Below, one piece after another: positions 29,165 to 39,527 of a DNA stretch of 64,000 nt. The translations under genes and the position numbers were made by a program. Where the stretch lies: contig JAFARC010000064.1 in NCBI GenBank assembly GCA_019245755.1, positions 37,432 to 101,431 of the forward strand, written 5' to 3'. Every line of letters starts with the position of its first letter. Within the stretch, counting starts at the first letter, position 1. The stretch comes from Mycobacteriaceae bacterium (GTDB lineage: Bacteria; Actinomycetota; Actinomycetes; Mycobacteriales; Mycobacteriaceae). The notes beneath the pieces were generated by a model. It was given only the letters and a program-made list of their open reading frames with translations, was not told the origin of the DNA and did no database searches.

Positions 29165-30136
29165 ATGCGTGCGGTGCGCGTGACTCGATTGGACGGTCCG
29201 GACGCGGTCGCGGTGGCCGATGTCGACGAACCCACCGGCGATGGCGCTGTCGTGGTCGATGTTCACGCCGCCGGTGTCGCGTTTCCAGACGCGCTGCTGA
29301 CCCGTGGCCTCTACCAGTACACGCCGCGGGTCCCGTTCACGCCCGGCGGCGAGGTGGCCGGGGTGGTCAGGTCCGCGCCGGACGGCGCGCATGTCCGGGC
29401 AGGGGACCGGGTGGCGGCCCTCACCATGCTCGAGGGCGGCATGGCCGAGGTTGCGGTGGTAAGCCCCGAGCGCGCATTCAAGCTTCCGGACACGGTCAGC
29501 TTCGAGGCCGGCGCCGGTCTGCTGTTCAACGACCTGACCGTGCTGTTCGCCTTGACCGTCCGCGGCCGGCTGCAACAGGGCGAGACGGTGCTGGTGCACG
29601 GGGCGGCCGGCGGGATCGGCACGTCGGCGCTGCGGCTGGCCCCCGCCCTGGGCGCGTCGCGCACGATCGCTGTGGTGAGCACCGAGGACAAGGTCGATGT
29701 GGCGAAGGCGGCCGGGGCCGGCGACGTGGTGCTGGCCGAAGGATTCAAGGCCGCCGTCAAGGAGCTGACCGATCGCGGCGTGGACATCGTCGTCGACCCG
29801 GTCGGCGGTGACCGCTTCACCGATTCGCTGCGCTCGCTCGCACCCGGCGGTCGCCTGCTGGTGCTCGGTTTCACCGGGGGAGAGATACCTACGGTGAAGG
29901 TGAATCGCCTGCTGCTGAACAACATCGACGTCGTCGGTGTTGGCTGGGGCGCGTGGACGCTGTCGCATCCCGGGGCCCTGCATGAGCAGTGGGCCGCGCT
30001 GCAGCCGCTGCTCGCGTCGGGCCGGGTACCGGCGCCGCAGCCCATCACCTACCCGCTCGAGGACGCCGCCGCCGCGATCGCCTCGCTGGAAAACCGCACC
30101 GCCAGAGGCAAAGTCGTGCTGAAGATCCGCGACTGA
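29165..30136 (+). CDS. NADPH:quinone reductase / zinc-free MDR oxidoreductase
   Basis: 323 aa medium-chain dehydrogenase/reductase. The Rossmann motif is HGAAGGIGTSALRLA. There is no structural or catalytic zinc Cys cluster, which fits quinone oxidoreductases. FTPGGEVAGVV and LLFNDLTVLFAL are also typical. Start ATG 29165 has GAGGAGG upstream and is preferred over the TTG-initiated frame at 29117. Divergent from the acyl-CoA dehydrogenase pair; a role with them in lipid oxidation is possible but not shown. Confidence 0.88.
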   Translation: MRAVRVTRLDGPDAVAVADVDEPTGDGAVVVDVHAAGVAFPDALLTRGLYQYTPRVPFTPGGEVAGVVRSAPDGAHVRAGDRVAALTMLEGGMAEVAVVSPERAFKLPDTVSFEAGAGLLFNDLTVLFALTVRGRLQQGETVLVHGAAGGIGTSALRLAPALGASRTIAVVSTEDKVDVAKAAGAGDVVLAEGFKAAVKELTDRGVDIVVDPVGGDRFTDSLRSLAPGGRLLVLGFTGGEIPTVKVNRLLLNNIDVVGVGWGAWTLSHPGALHEQWAALQPLLASGRVPAPQPITYPLEDAAAAIASLENRTARGKVVLKIRD

Positions 30137-30226
30137 CCGCCCGCCAGAACCGCCGCCTGCCAGAACCGCCGCCCGCCCGAAAACCCGTCACCCGCAACCC
30201 CGCGCGACCGGACCCCCGAACAGGCG

Positions 30227-30257
30227 CCGGCCCCGGCACCCAGGATGCCGGGGCCGG
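30227..30257. terminator. 12-bp perfect hairpin between qor-like gene and fbpC
   Basis: CCGGCCCCGGCA (30227-30238), loop CCCAGGA, and TGCCGGGGCCGG (30246-30257) lie between convergent genes. Likely a bidirectional terminator of the U-tract-less mycobacterial kind. Confidence 0.6.
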
Positions 30258-30268
30258 GCACGGCGCGC

Positions 30269-31621
<1,353 letters not shown>

Positions 31622-32182
31622 CTATTGGCCGAACCGTGGGAAGAACGGCTGTGTCGGGGTGGCGGTCACGGTCTGGGTGAACGTGCTGGTGCTGGTCTCG
31701 GTGCTTGGCGCGGTCGCCGTGGCGGTGTCGGTGTTGGGCACGGTGCTGGTGATGGTCGCCGTAGCGGTCGGCGTGGCGGTGTCTGTTTCCGTGACCGTCT
31801 GCTGCGGCTGGGTGATCACCGTCGTGCCGCCCCCGGTGCCGCCGCCACTGCTGCTGCCGCCACTGGTGCCGCCCGCGCCACCGCCGTGGTGACCCGGGCG
31901 CGCCGCGGTCGACGCTGCGGTGGTCGGCGTCGTCGATGTCGTCGGCGTCGATGTCGCGGCGGTGGGCGTCGACGACGGATGTAGCAGTTTGATCGCGGCG
32001 AACACCAGGGCCGCGAGCACGATTACCGCGATCGCACCGCCGGCTACCAACGCGGCGGAGCTGCGGTACCACGGTGTCCTGGGCGGCTGCGGGGGCCTCG
32101 GCGGCGCTTCGTAGCCGTAGCGTCCCGCGCGGGTGGGCTCGGAGTAGTACTCGGAATCTTCGGGGTATTCGTACCGTGGCAC
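31622..32182 (-). CDS. Pro/Thr-rich single-pass membrane protein (paralogue)
   Basis: 186 aa. It shares its design with the protein at 1817-2371: an acidic/Tyr-rich start (YPEDSEYYSEPTRAG), a Pro-rich linker, PWYRSSAALVAGG, one transmembrane helix at about 42-65, then a Thr/Pro/Gly-rich outer segment ending TQPFFPRFGQ. The polyglycine run is shorter and interrupted by serines. It lies directly upstream of fbpC on the same strand, across a 360-bp gap. Function unknown. Confidence 0.75.
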   Translation of the reverse strand: MPRYEYPEDSEYYSEPTRAGRYGYEAPPRPPQPPRTPWYRSSAALVAGGAIAVIVLAALVFAAIKLLHPSSTPTAATSTPTTSTTPTTAASTAARPGHHGGGAGGTSGGSSSGGGTGGGTTVITQPQQTVTETDTATPTATATITSTVPNTDTATATAPSTETSTSTFTQTVTATPTQPFFPRFGQ

Positions 32183-32244
32183 GGGCAGACCATAACGGCG
32201 GTTTCTGGGAGTTGCCCGGCAGTCCTCTCAAGAACTGCTGAAAC

Positions 32245-34149
32245 TCATCGCGGCGTCGACAGGTCGTAGACCGTCGCGGACCCGATCTTGGTGGCCGCAT
32301 AGTTCTGCCTGACCCAGGTTGCGATGTCTTGATGTCCGCCACCGCCCCACAGACCGTGGCCGTGGGTGTCCTCGACGATGTAGTAGCCGATGCGGTGGTG
32401 GTGGACGTCGTCGACGAACTGGTCCAGTGTGGGCACCGGGTCGCGGCCGGAGAATCCGCCGATCGCCATCACGGCGGTGTTGCTGGACAGTTCCAGGCCG
32501 GCCGCGGCAGCTGACCGGTCGATCGCGGCCGACCATTCGGTGTCGGTGGCTGCCAACATCTCGTCGAGTTGATGGTTGTCCTCCATCTGGCCCCAGCCGC
32601 CGTGGCCTTTCGCCGGTTGCGACGACGGCGGCCCCACCGCGGGACCGCCGCCGGTGTGTGGCTGGCCGATCGTCGCGATCGTGTACCCGACCGATCCCGC
32701 GAATGCACCCATCAGCGCGATCGCGAACGAGGCCAGCGCCACCCGCGGACGCGCCGCCGCGGTCACCAGGAGCGTGATCGTTGCCACCACGACCAGCGCC
32801 ACAATGATCCATCGCAGCGCGGGCAGCCAATCCGCGTTCCGCCGCAGCAGCCAGAAACTCCACAACCCGGTGATCAAGAGCATCGACGCAAGCCCCGCCC
32901 GGCCCAACCGGGTGGCGCGGCGGTGCCACATTTGCTGCACACCGATCGCGAACATGGCGGCGACCGCTGGGGCGATCGATAGGCAGTAGTAGGGGTGGAT
33001 CATCCCGCTCATGAAGCACAGCACCAGCCCGTCCACCACGATCCAGCCGCCGAACACCATCACCGCGGCCCTCACCAGGTCGGTTCGTGGTGCGCGGCCA
33101 CGTCCGAGGAGCACCAGGAGGATGGCCAGCAGCGCCGCCGGGAGCAACCAGCCGACCTCGAAGCCGAACTCGCCGGAGAACAGCCGCGCCAGCCCCGGTG
33201 TTTGGTTGCCCCCGAACCCGCCGAACCCGCCGTGGTTGCCGGTCATCACCTGGTTGCCCGCGGCTTCGCCGATGACGCCGCGGTCCTGGTTTCCGAATCC
33301 GTGGTTGTGCCCGAGCACCCGGGAGAAACCGTTGTAGCCCAGCACCAGGTTCATGAAATTGTTGTCGGTGGACCCGGCGATGTAGGGCCGCGATGAGCCG
33401 GGCCACCACAGCGTCACCAGCACGAACCACCCCGCCGCGACGATCAGGGCGATCAAGCCGGCGCCGAGGTGCAGCAGGCGGCGACGAAATGACGTCGGCG
33501 CGGCGATCAGGTAGGCCAACGCAAGAGCGGGCGCCACCATCAGGCCTTCCATCATCTTGGCCAGGAAAGCGAGGCCCAGGGCGACTCCCGCCCATGCCAT
33601 CCAGGTGATGCTGGCGCGCGCAAGCGCGCGCACGGTGCAGTACGCAGCGGCGGTCATCAGCAGGACCATCACGGCGTCGGGGTTGTTGAAGCGGAACATC
33701 AACGCGGCCACCGGGGTCAGCGCCAGCGCGGCGCCGGCCAGCAGACCCGCGCGCGGACCGCTGACTCGGCTGACGGCGCCGTACAGCAACGCGACGGCCG
33801 CCACCGCCATCAGCGCCTGCGGGATCAGCATGCTGGCGCTGCCGAAGCCGAACAACTGACCCGACAGGCCCATCACCCACTGCGACACCGGCGGCTTGTC
33901 GACGGTGATGAAGTTGTGCGGGTCGAGCGACCCGAACAGCAACGCTTCCCAGTTCTTCGAACCGGCTTGCGCGGCGGCGGCGTAGAACTGGTTGCCCATC
34001 CCGTTGATGGTGATGTTCCGCAGGTACAGAACGGCGGTTCCGATCAACAGAACCGCCAGCCCAATCCGTTCCCACGTCGTCGCTTTCCGCGGGAAGGCTT
34101 CGGCCCGCGGTGGGGTAGTGGCGGCAGCGGCCTCCAACGTCGTTGTCAC
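32245..34149 (-). CDS. ArnT/YkcB-like GT39 membrane glycosyltransferase
   Basis: 634 aa polytopic membrane protein of the PMT/ArnT superfamily, which uses polyprenyl-phosphate sugar donors. The first loop contains FGSLDPHNFITVDKPPVSQWV, holding the acidic residues and DKPP typical of the YkcB branch. Roughly 11-12 hydrophobic helices follow, then a soluble C-terminal domain (QLDEMLAATDTEWSAAIDRS to the end). A Gly/Asn-rich loop (NHGGFGGFGGNQTPG) lies mid-protein. The start is GTG 34149 (VTTTLEAAA); no strong ribosome-binding site. Acceptor is unknown, but cell-envelope glycosylation is likely. Confidence 0.82.
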   Translation of the reverse strand: MTTTLEAAAATTPPRAEAFPRKATTWERIGLAVLLIGTAVLYLRNITINGMGNQFYAAAAQAGSKNWEALLFGSLDPHNFITVDKPPVSQWVMGLSGQLFGFGSASMLIPQALMAVAAVALLYGAVSRVSGPRAGLLAGAALALTPVAALMFRFNNPDAVMVLLMTAAAYCTVRALARASITWMAWAGVALGLAFLAKMMEGLMVAPALALAYLIAAPTSFRRRLLHLGAGLIALIVAAGWFVLVTLWWPGSSRPYIAGSTDNNFMNLVLGYNGFSRVLGHNHGFGNQDRGVIGEAAGNQVMTGNHGGFGGFGGNQTPGLARLFSGEFGFEVGWLLPAALLAILLVLLGRGRAPRTDLVRAAVMVFGGWIVVDGLVLCFMSGMIHPYYCLSIAPAVAAMFAIGVQQMWHRRATRLGRAGLASMLLITGLWSFWLLRRNADWLPALRWIIVALVVVATITLLVTAAARPRVALASFAIALMGAFAGSVGYTIATIGQPHTGGGPAVGPPSSQPAKGHGGWGQMEDNHQLDEMLAATDTEWSAAIDRSAAAAGLELSSNTAVMAIGGFSGRDPVPTLDQFVDDVHHHRIGYYIVEDTHGHGLWGGGGHQDIATWVRQNYAATKIGSATVYDLSTPR

Positions 34150-34245
34150 AGAGCCATTGATGCATCTCGATGTGACAGAAAGCTGTGAGGACGCCCAGAG
34201 ACTGCTGGGATCGCCGTCGAACCGGGTTGTGGATAGCCTGAACCG

Positions 34246-35058
34246 GTGTTCTGGTTGTGCCGGACGTGCGCTGTGGAGCACGCGAGCCGCCCGGAGGTCT
34301 GCGCAATCTGCGCCGACGAGCGTCAGTGGGTGCCGCAATCCGGGCAGCGGTGGGCCACCCTCGACGAGCTGTCCGCCGAGGGAATGCGCCTCGAGTTGAC
34401 CGATCTGGAAGACAACCTGCTGGCCGTCGAGGCCGTGCCCCCGTTCGGCATCGGGCAACACTCCAAGCTGGTGTGCGGCCCGGACGGCAACGTGTTGTGG
34501 GATCCGTCGGGGTTCGTCGACGACGACGGTGCGGCCGCGGTGGCCGCGCGCGGCGCGCTCGTCGCGATCGTGGCCAGCCACCCGCACATGTTCGGGGCGC
34601 AGGTGCAGTGGAGCCGGCTGCTGGGCGGCGTGCCGGTGTATGTCAACGCCGCCGACGCCGAGTGGGTGATGCGTCCCGACCCCGTGATCCAGTTCTGGTC
34701 GGGCACGTTGAAGTTGACGCCCGCCGTGTCGGTGGTCCAGGTCGGCGGCCACTTTCCCGGCAGCGCCGTCGCCCTCTGGCGAGATGGCGCGCATGGCCGC
34801 GGCGTGCTGCTGGCTGGGGACACCGTGTTCCCCAACCCCGATGGCCGGACGGTGGGCTTTCTGCGCAGCTATCCCAACCGGATCCCCTTGTCGGCCGCCG
34901 TGGTGCAGCGCATGGCCCACACGCTGCAAGACCTCGAATTCGACCGCGTTTACGGGCTGTTCACCAACGCGATCGACCGCGATGCGCGTCGATGTGTGCG
35001 CTATTCGGCGGATCGGCACAGCGCGTGGGTGACCGGCGACTATGACCATTTGACCTGA
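34246..35058 (+). CDS. MBL-fold hydrolase-like protein with N-terminal zinc ribbon
   Basis: 270 aa, GTG start. The N-terminus carries C5-x2-C8 and C19-x2-C22, a small zinc-ribbon-like knuckle. The body reads as a metallo-beta-lactamase fold: SHPHMFGAQ where HxHxDH is expected, GGHFPGS, and LLAGDTVFPNPDGRTVGF. The Asp-His half of the first metal motif is missing, so catalysis may use one metal or be altered. Divergent from the GT39-like gene; 23 nt upstream of the amidase. Function unknown. Confidence 0.75.
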   Translation: MFWLCRTCAVEHASRPEVCAICADERQWVPQSGQRWATLDELSAEGMRLELTDLEDNLLAVEAVPPFGIGQHSKLVCGPDGNVLWDPSGFVDDDGAAAVAARGALVAIVASHPHMFGAQVQWSRLLGGVPVYVNAADAEWVMRPDPVIQFWSGTLKLTPAVSVVQVGGHFPGSAVALWRDGAHGRGVLLAGDTVFPNPDGRTVGFLRSYPNRIPLSAAVVQRMAHTLQDLEFDRVYGLFTNAIDRDARRCVRYSADRHSAWVTGDYDHLT

Positions 35059-35081
35059 TTGGCCGTTCTAAGCTGCCGCAC

Positions 35082-36467
35082 GTGGATCCCGACATCGCGT
35101 TCTGCGGCGCGGCGCGGCAGGCTCGGCTGCTCGCCGCCGGCGACATCACCGCGCCTGCCCTCGTCGAGCTGTATCTGGGCCGAATCCGCCGACTCGATCC
35201 CCTGTTGAACGCCTACCGCGTCGTCCTGGCGGAGTCGGCCCGCGCCGAAGCGGTGTCGGCGCAACAGCGGCTGGCCGCGGGGGAGCGGCTGCCGCTGCTG
35301 GGTGTTCCGATCGCGATCAAGGACGACGTCGACGTCGCCGGCGAGGTCACGACGATGGGCACCGGCGCACACGGTGCGCCCAGGCAACGCGACGCCGAGG
35401 TGGTTCGTCGCCTCCGGGCGGCCGGTGCGGTGATTCTCGGCAAGACCCACGTGCCGGAACTGACCATCTGGCCGTTCACCGAGTCGCTGACGTTCGGAGC
35501 CACCCGCAATCCGTGGGGTCCCGACTACACCCCGGGCGGCAGCAGCGGGGGGACCGGCGCCGCGGTAGCCGCCGGGCTGGCCGCCATGGGCCTCGGCTCC
35601 GACGGCGCCGGGTCGATCCGCATCCCGGGCAGCTGGTGCGGCCTGTTCGGCGTCAAGCCGCAGCGCGGGCGCGTCGCGCTGCAGCCGCACGACGATGCCT
35701 GGAACGGCCTGGTGGTGAACGGTCCGTTGGCGCGCACGGTGGCGGACGCGGCGCTGTTCTTGGACGTCACCACGACGCTGCCGGCGCCCGACGGGGGGTT
35801 CGTCGCAACGGCCGGCCGGGCACCGGGCCGGCTCAAAGTGGCGATCAGCACCAAGGTTCCACCCTTGGTGGTGGCCCGGGTGGGCGCCGCGCAGCGCGAC
35901 GCGGTGGAGCAGTTCGGTGCCCTGCTGCGCGAGCTTGGTCACGACGTGGTCTACCGCGACCCCGACTATCCCCGCTGGGCACTCGTGCACGTGCTGGGCC
36001 GGTATATCCGCGGCGTCCATGACGACGCGAAGGCGATGCCGCGGCCCGAGCGTCTGGAGCCGCGCAGCGCAGCGATGGCGCAGATGGGCGCGCTGTTCTC
36101 GGACCGCCGGATCGAGCGTATTCGTGCCGCGGAGCCCGCGCTGGCAGCGCGGGTGCTGAGCATCTTCGACGACGTCGACGTGGTGGTCACGCCGGGAACG
36201 GCGACCGGCCCCTCCCGGATCGGCGCCTATCAGCAACGCGGCGCCGTCACCACCCTGGCGCTGGTAGCGGCCCGCGTTCCGTTCCAGGCGGTGTTCAACG
36301 CCACCGGCCAGCCCGCCGCCGTGGTGCCCTGCGGCCTCGACGCCGATGGTCTGCCGGTGTCGGTGCAGCTGGTCGGCAGGCCACACGATGAGGCGACGCT
36401 GCTGGCCCTGAGCGCCCAGATTGAGCAGGCGCGACCGTGGGCGCAGCGCCTTCCGCCGGTCAGTTGA
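35082..36467 (+). CDS. Amidase (amidase-signature family)
   Basis: 461 aa. The Ser-cisSer-Lys triad is visible: Lys in PIAIKDDVD, the cis-Ser in the GGSSGGTGAAVAAG loop, and the nucleophile Ser in GSDGAGSIRIP. Length and sequence type resemble the mycobacterial AmiB2/AmiC group. It hydrolyses amides, but the natural substrate is unknown. GTG start. The GTTCC-bounded C-terminal region VPFQAVFNATGQPAAVVPCG is typical of the family. Convergent with the monooxygenase at 36573. Confidence 0.9.
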   Translation: MDPDIAFCGAARQARLLAAGDITAPALVELYLGRIRRLDPLLNAYRVVLAESARAEAVSAQQRLAAGERLPLLGVPIAIKDDVDVAGEVTTMGTGAHGAPRQRDAEVVRRLRAAGAVILGKTHVPELTIWPFTESLTFGATRNPWGPDYTPGGSSGGTGAAVAAGLAAMGLGSDGAGSIRIPGSWCGLFGVKPQRGRVALQPHDDAWNGLVVNGPLARTVADAALFLDVTTTLPAPDGGFVATAGRAPGRLKVAISTKVPPLVVARVGAAQRDAVEQFGALLRELGHDVVYRDPDYPRWALVHVLGRYIRGVHDDAKAMPRPERLEPRSAAMAQMGALFSDRRIERIRAAEPALAARVLSIFDDVDVVVTPGTATGPSRIGAYQQRGAVTTLALVAARVPFQAVFNATGQPAAVVPCGLDADGLPVSVQLVGRPHDEATLLALSAQIEQARPWAQRLPPVS

Positions 36468-36519
36468 TTCCGTTTTTTGACTGTAACGGGGCGCGCCGGC
36501 CCGTCGATGTAACTCATAG

Positions 36520-36563
36520 CCCGGTGCCGTCCTAGACCGACCCGACCCATCGGCGGCACCGGG
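36520..36563. terminator. Inverted repeat between amidase and monooxygenase
   Basis: CCCGGTGCCG (36520-36529) and CGGCACCGGG (36554-36563) are exact complements separated by 24 nt, between two convergent genes. Possible bidirectional terminator. Confidence 0.4.
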
Positions 36564-36572
36564 CATTCGCCG

Positions 36573-38498
36573 TCAAGTGGTCACGAAGTCTTGCGGATCT
36601 GGGGCGCGGGTCCAGGCCCAGTAGTCGACGAGGCGCCAGGGACTCAACGAATGGACCCGGCCCGCAGCGTTCTTGTAGAAGCTGTGCTTGATGCTCGGTT
36701 GCGACCACACCAGCGTCGCCAGCTCGGCCTGACAGCGGGCGTACCAATCCTCGTACCTGTCCTGGCGCGGTTCCATGGCGCGGTTGCCGGTCTTCATCAG
36801 CAGGTCCAGGCAGCCCATGATATAGCGAATCTCGCATTCAGAGTGGAAGATCAAGCTGCCGCCGCTGGCCAGGTTGGTGCCCGGGCCATACATACAGAAG
36901 AAGTTCGGGAATCCCGGGATGGTGATGCCCAGATACGCCGCGGGGCGCTGACCCCACATCTCGTGCAGGTCGACGCCGCCGCGTCCGGTCACCGCCAGCG
37001 AAGACAGCATGTCGTTGACCCGAAAGCCTGTCGCATAGACCAGGACATCGGCGGGATAGCGCCGGCCGCCGGCCACCACGCACCCGGATTCGATGCGCTC
37101 GATGCCGTCGCGGACCAATTCGACATGATCACGGGTCAGCGTCTTCAGCCAGCTGCCGTTGTCCTGCAGCGTGCGCTTGCCGGTCGCGGGGTAGTCGGGT
37201 ATCACCTTCGCGAGAAGATCGGGGTGACCGTCGATTTGGCTGGTGATCCACTCGGTGAACATCACCCGGGCCATGTCGTTGGCCGCCGAGACGGCGCGCT
37301 GCTGGTCGGGCCAGTCCGGGTCGACACGTGCGGCCGCCAGCCCGCTGTCGCATGCCGGCCAGAACAGCAGGAAGCGGTACCAGCGGCCGTAGAACGGCAG
37401 GTGCCGCAGCGCCCACTTCACACCCGGCCCGACCTTTGCGTGATAGTTGGGGTTCGGGAACATCCATTGCGCGCTCCGCTGGAACACGGTGAGGCTGCGT
37501 ACCCGGTCGGCGATTGCGGGGGCGACCTGAAATCCGCTGGCCCCCGCGCCGATGAGGGCGACGTCCTTTCCGGTGAGGTCGACGTCGTGATCCCAGCGGG
37601 CGGTGTGAAACGCCGGGCCGGCGAAGGTTTCCGCGCCGGGAAGTTGTGGGATGAACGGCCGGTTCAGCTGCCCGACGGCGCTGATCACCGCGCGGGCCGT
37701 GAGGGTGTCTTCGACGCCGTCGCCGTTGCGGATCCTCACCGCCCAGGTTGCGTCGTCGTCGTTCCACACCGCGCTGAGGACTTCGGTGCACAACCTGATG
37801 TGGTCGGCCACACCGTGCCGGCGCATGACCGCGTCGAAGTAAGACCGCAGCTCGGGCTGTTGCGCGAAGTACTCGGTCCAGTGGTCCGACGGTTCAAAGC
37901 TGTAGCAGTAGAAGTGATTGCCGACGTCCACGCGCGCGCCGGGATATGAGTTCTCCCACCAGGTTCCGCCGACGCCGGGATTCTTCTCCACGACCGTGTA
38001 GGGCACGCCGGCTTGCTGGAGCCGGATCGCGGCCAGTAGGCCCGACTGCCCGCACCCCACCACGACGACCGGAAACCCGGCCCGCGCGCCGGCGCCGGAC
38101 TCCAACCTGGTGACCCGCCGGTCGCGACCGTCGAGCTCCATCTCTTCCAGCATCATCGGCACGTACTCGTCCGGCACGTCGGTACAGACCAGCCAGTCCA
38201 TCATGCGTTTGAGCTCAGCGGCGCCGACCGGCGCCGGCTCGGGGCAGCCGCGGTCGCGGTAGTCCCCGATGATGCCGAGGGCAAGCTTGCGCGCGGTGGC
38301 CTTGTCCTGCTCGGACATGAACCCCTGAACCTCGTTCAGGAATATCCCGGCGGGCCGCAACGGGCCGTCGAGCAGCGAGGCGTCGCCGCTCATGTGCACG
38401 CAGGACAGCAGCAGCGCGGGGATCGAAACGTCTTCCAGCGCCGCGGCGATCTCCGCGTCGGAGGTGGTGAACGGCGTGCCGGCGTACGGATTGCGCAT
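36573..38498 (-). CDS. Baeyer-Villiger-type flavin monooxygenase with N-terminal extension
   Basis: 641 aa FAD/NADPH monooxygenase. The first Rossmann motif is VGCGQSG (147-153), the Baeyer-Villiger fingerprint is FAGPAFHTARWD (292-303), and the second nucleotide motif is GAGASG (317-322). About 140 residues precede the FAD domain, more than in simple cyclohexanone monooxygenases, resembling long actinobacterial forms. It would insert oxygen next to a ketone, perhaps on steroid or fatty ketones; substrate unknown. A directly repeated 12-bp element lies just upstream. Confidence 0.9.
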   Translation of the reverse strand: MRNPYAGTPFTTSDAEIAAALEDVSIPALLLSCVHMSGDASLLDGPLRPAGIFLNEVQGFMSEQDKATARKLALGIIGDYRDRGCPEPAPVGAAELKRMMDWLVCTDVPDEYVPMMLEEMELDGRDRRVTRLESGAGARAGFPVVVVGCGQSGLLAAIRLQQAGVPYTVVEKNPGVGGTWWENSYPGARVDVGNHFYCYSFEPSDHWTEYFAQQPELRSYFDAVMRRHGVADHIRLCTEVLSAVWNDDDATWAVRIRNGDGVEDTLTARAVISAVGQLNRPFIPQLPGAETFAGPAFHTARWDHDVDLTGKDVALIGAGASGFQVAPAIADRVRSLTVFQRSAQWMFPNPNYHAKVGPGVKWALRHLPFYGRWYRFLLFWPACDSGLAAARVDPDWPDQQRAVSAANDMARVMFTEWITSQIDGHPDLLAKVIPDYPATGKRTLQDNGSWLKTLTRDHVELVRDGIERIESGCVVAGGRRYPADVLVYATGFRVNDMLSSLAVTGRGGVDLHEMWGQRPAAYLGITIPGFPNFFCMYGPGTNLASGGSLIFHSECEIRYIMGCLDLLMKTGNRAMEPRQDRYEDWYARCQAELATLVWSQPSIKHSFYKNAAGRVHSLSPWRLVDYWAWTRAPDPQDFVTT

Positions 38499-38501
38499 GG
38501 G

Positions 38502-38531
38502 TTAGATCAAACCTTAGATCAAACACTGTTT
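38502..38531. promoter_or_regulatory. Direct repeat TTAGATCAAAC x2 and AAACACTGTTT palindrome
   Basis: TTAGATCAAAC occurs at 38502-38512 and 38514-38524. The second copy runs into the palindrome AAACA-C-TGTTT at 38521-38531. All lie in the 63-bp divergent gap between the monooxygenase and the DUF5709-like gene, which is where an operator should be. Confidence 0.6.
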
Positions 38532-38561
38532 ACTCCCCCGACCGTAAGGGCAGACTCAGCT

Positions 38562-38942
38562 ATGCCAACCGACGACGCGCAGGATCCCGACGCTGGAGGG
38601 CCCGGCGACACCCTGGACCCGTCCGAGGCGACCGATTCCGACGAGATCCGAAACCACGACGGAGACACGGTCGTCGACCCTCCTGACCAGTGGATGGACC
38701 CCGCGGAACACGGCTCGCTCGCCGAGCGGCTCGCGGAGGAGGAGCCCGACGTTACGCCCGACAGCCCACAACCGGATGTCGGTGAGTTCTCCGACGGCAT
38801 CCCCCAGGCGCGCTCGGAGCTCAACCAGCGCAAGCACGCCGACATCGTCGACGACGTCATCGTCGAGGACTCACGCGTGGACCGTCTTCAGGTCGACGGT
38901 GTGCCCGAGGACGGCGATTCGTTCTTCGACGTTCTCGAGTGA
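38562..38942 (+). CDS. Small acidic DUF5709-like protein
   Basis: 126 aa, very acidic (Asp/Glu about one third) with almost no hydrophobic core, so probably extended or disordered. SLAERLAEEEPD and a tail ending EDGDSFFDVLE match the actinobacterial DUF5709 pattern as I remember it. Start ATG 38562 follows GTAAGGG. No known function. Divergent from the Baeyer-Villiger monooxygenase and convergent with pncA. Confidence 0.72.
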   Translation: MPTDDAQDPDAGGPGDTLDPSEATDSDEIRNHDGDTVVDPPDQWMDPAEHGSLAERLAEEEPDVTPDSPQPDVGEFSDGIPQARSELNQRKHADIVDDVIVEDSRVDRLQVDGVPEDGDSFFDVLE

Positions 38943-38945
38943 TCG

Positions 38946-39506
38946 TCAGCTTCGCCCGTAGGCCAGCTGCACGCCTTTGCCGCGCAGGTCGTCGAGCGCC
39001 CTGTCCGTCGACTCCCGCGCCACGCCCGCGGTCAGGTCGACGAGCACGCGGGTGCGCAACCCGGCCAGCGCGGCGTCTACGGCCGTCGCGTGTACGCAGT
39101 AGTCGGTGGCTAGCCCGACGATGTCCACCTCCTCGACCCCGCGCCGACGCAGCCAGTCGGTGAGCGAGGCACCGGACTCGTCCGCGCCCTCGAAGCCGCT
39201 GTATGCGGCGGCGTAGGCGCCCTTCGTGAACACCGCCTCGATCGCCGCGGTGTCCAGGCCCGGCGCGAAGTCGGCCCCGGAGGTGCCCGCGACGCAGTGT
39301 GGCGGCCACGAGTGGGCGTAGTCGGGCCGGTCGGAGAAGTGGCTGCCGGGGTTGACGTGAAAGTCCTTGGTGGCGACGACGTGGTCGTAATCGTTGCCGG
39401 CGAGGTAGGCGCTGATCGCGCGTGCCACGTGCTGTCCGCCCACCACGGCCAGTGAGCCGCCTTCGCAGAAGTCGTTTTGGACGTCGGTGATGATGAGCGT
39501 CCTCAT
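38946..39506 (-). CDS. pncA: Nicotinamidase / pyrazinamidase PncA
   Basis: 186 aa cytoplasmic amidase of NAD salvage, and the enzyme that activates pyrazinamide. The catalytic triad is D8, K95 and C137; metal ligands D48, H50, H56 and H70 are all present (numbering one below M. tuberculosis). ATDYCV replaces the ATDHCV of M. tuberculosis, as in many other bacterial PncA. Start and length match Rv2043c. It lies close downstream of the debranching-enzyme gene (21-nt gap, same strand), unlike its place in M. tuberculosis. Confidence 0.95.
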   Translation of the reverse strand: MRTLIITDVQNDFCEGGSLAVVGGQHVARAISAYLAGNDYDHVVATKDFHVNPGSHFSDRPDYAHSWPPHCVAGTSGADFAPGLDTAAIEAVFTKGAYAAAYSGFEGADESGASLTDWLRRRGVEEVDIVGLATDYCVHATAVDAALAGLRTRVLVDLTAGVARESTDRALDDLRGKGVQLAYGRS

Positions 39507-39527
39507 CGATTCACCGTATATCGGTCA

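Noticed and set aside
28145..29983. 612-residue minus-strand open frame across the acyl-CoA dehydrogenase and quinone reductase genes
   Set aside because: Overlaps two well-supported genes and reads as Arg/Pro-rich low-complexity sequence.
32228..34306. 692-residue open frame on the same strand as the GT39-like gene
   Set aside because: Shifted frame of a clear polytopic membrane protein; no domain content.
38946..39506. Loss of PncA function as an explanation for pyrazinamide resistance
   Set aside because: The triad and all four metal ligands are intact; the Tyr next to the catalytic Cys is normal outside M. tuberculosis.
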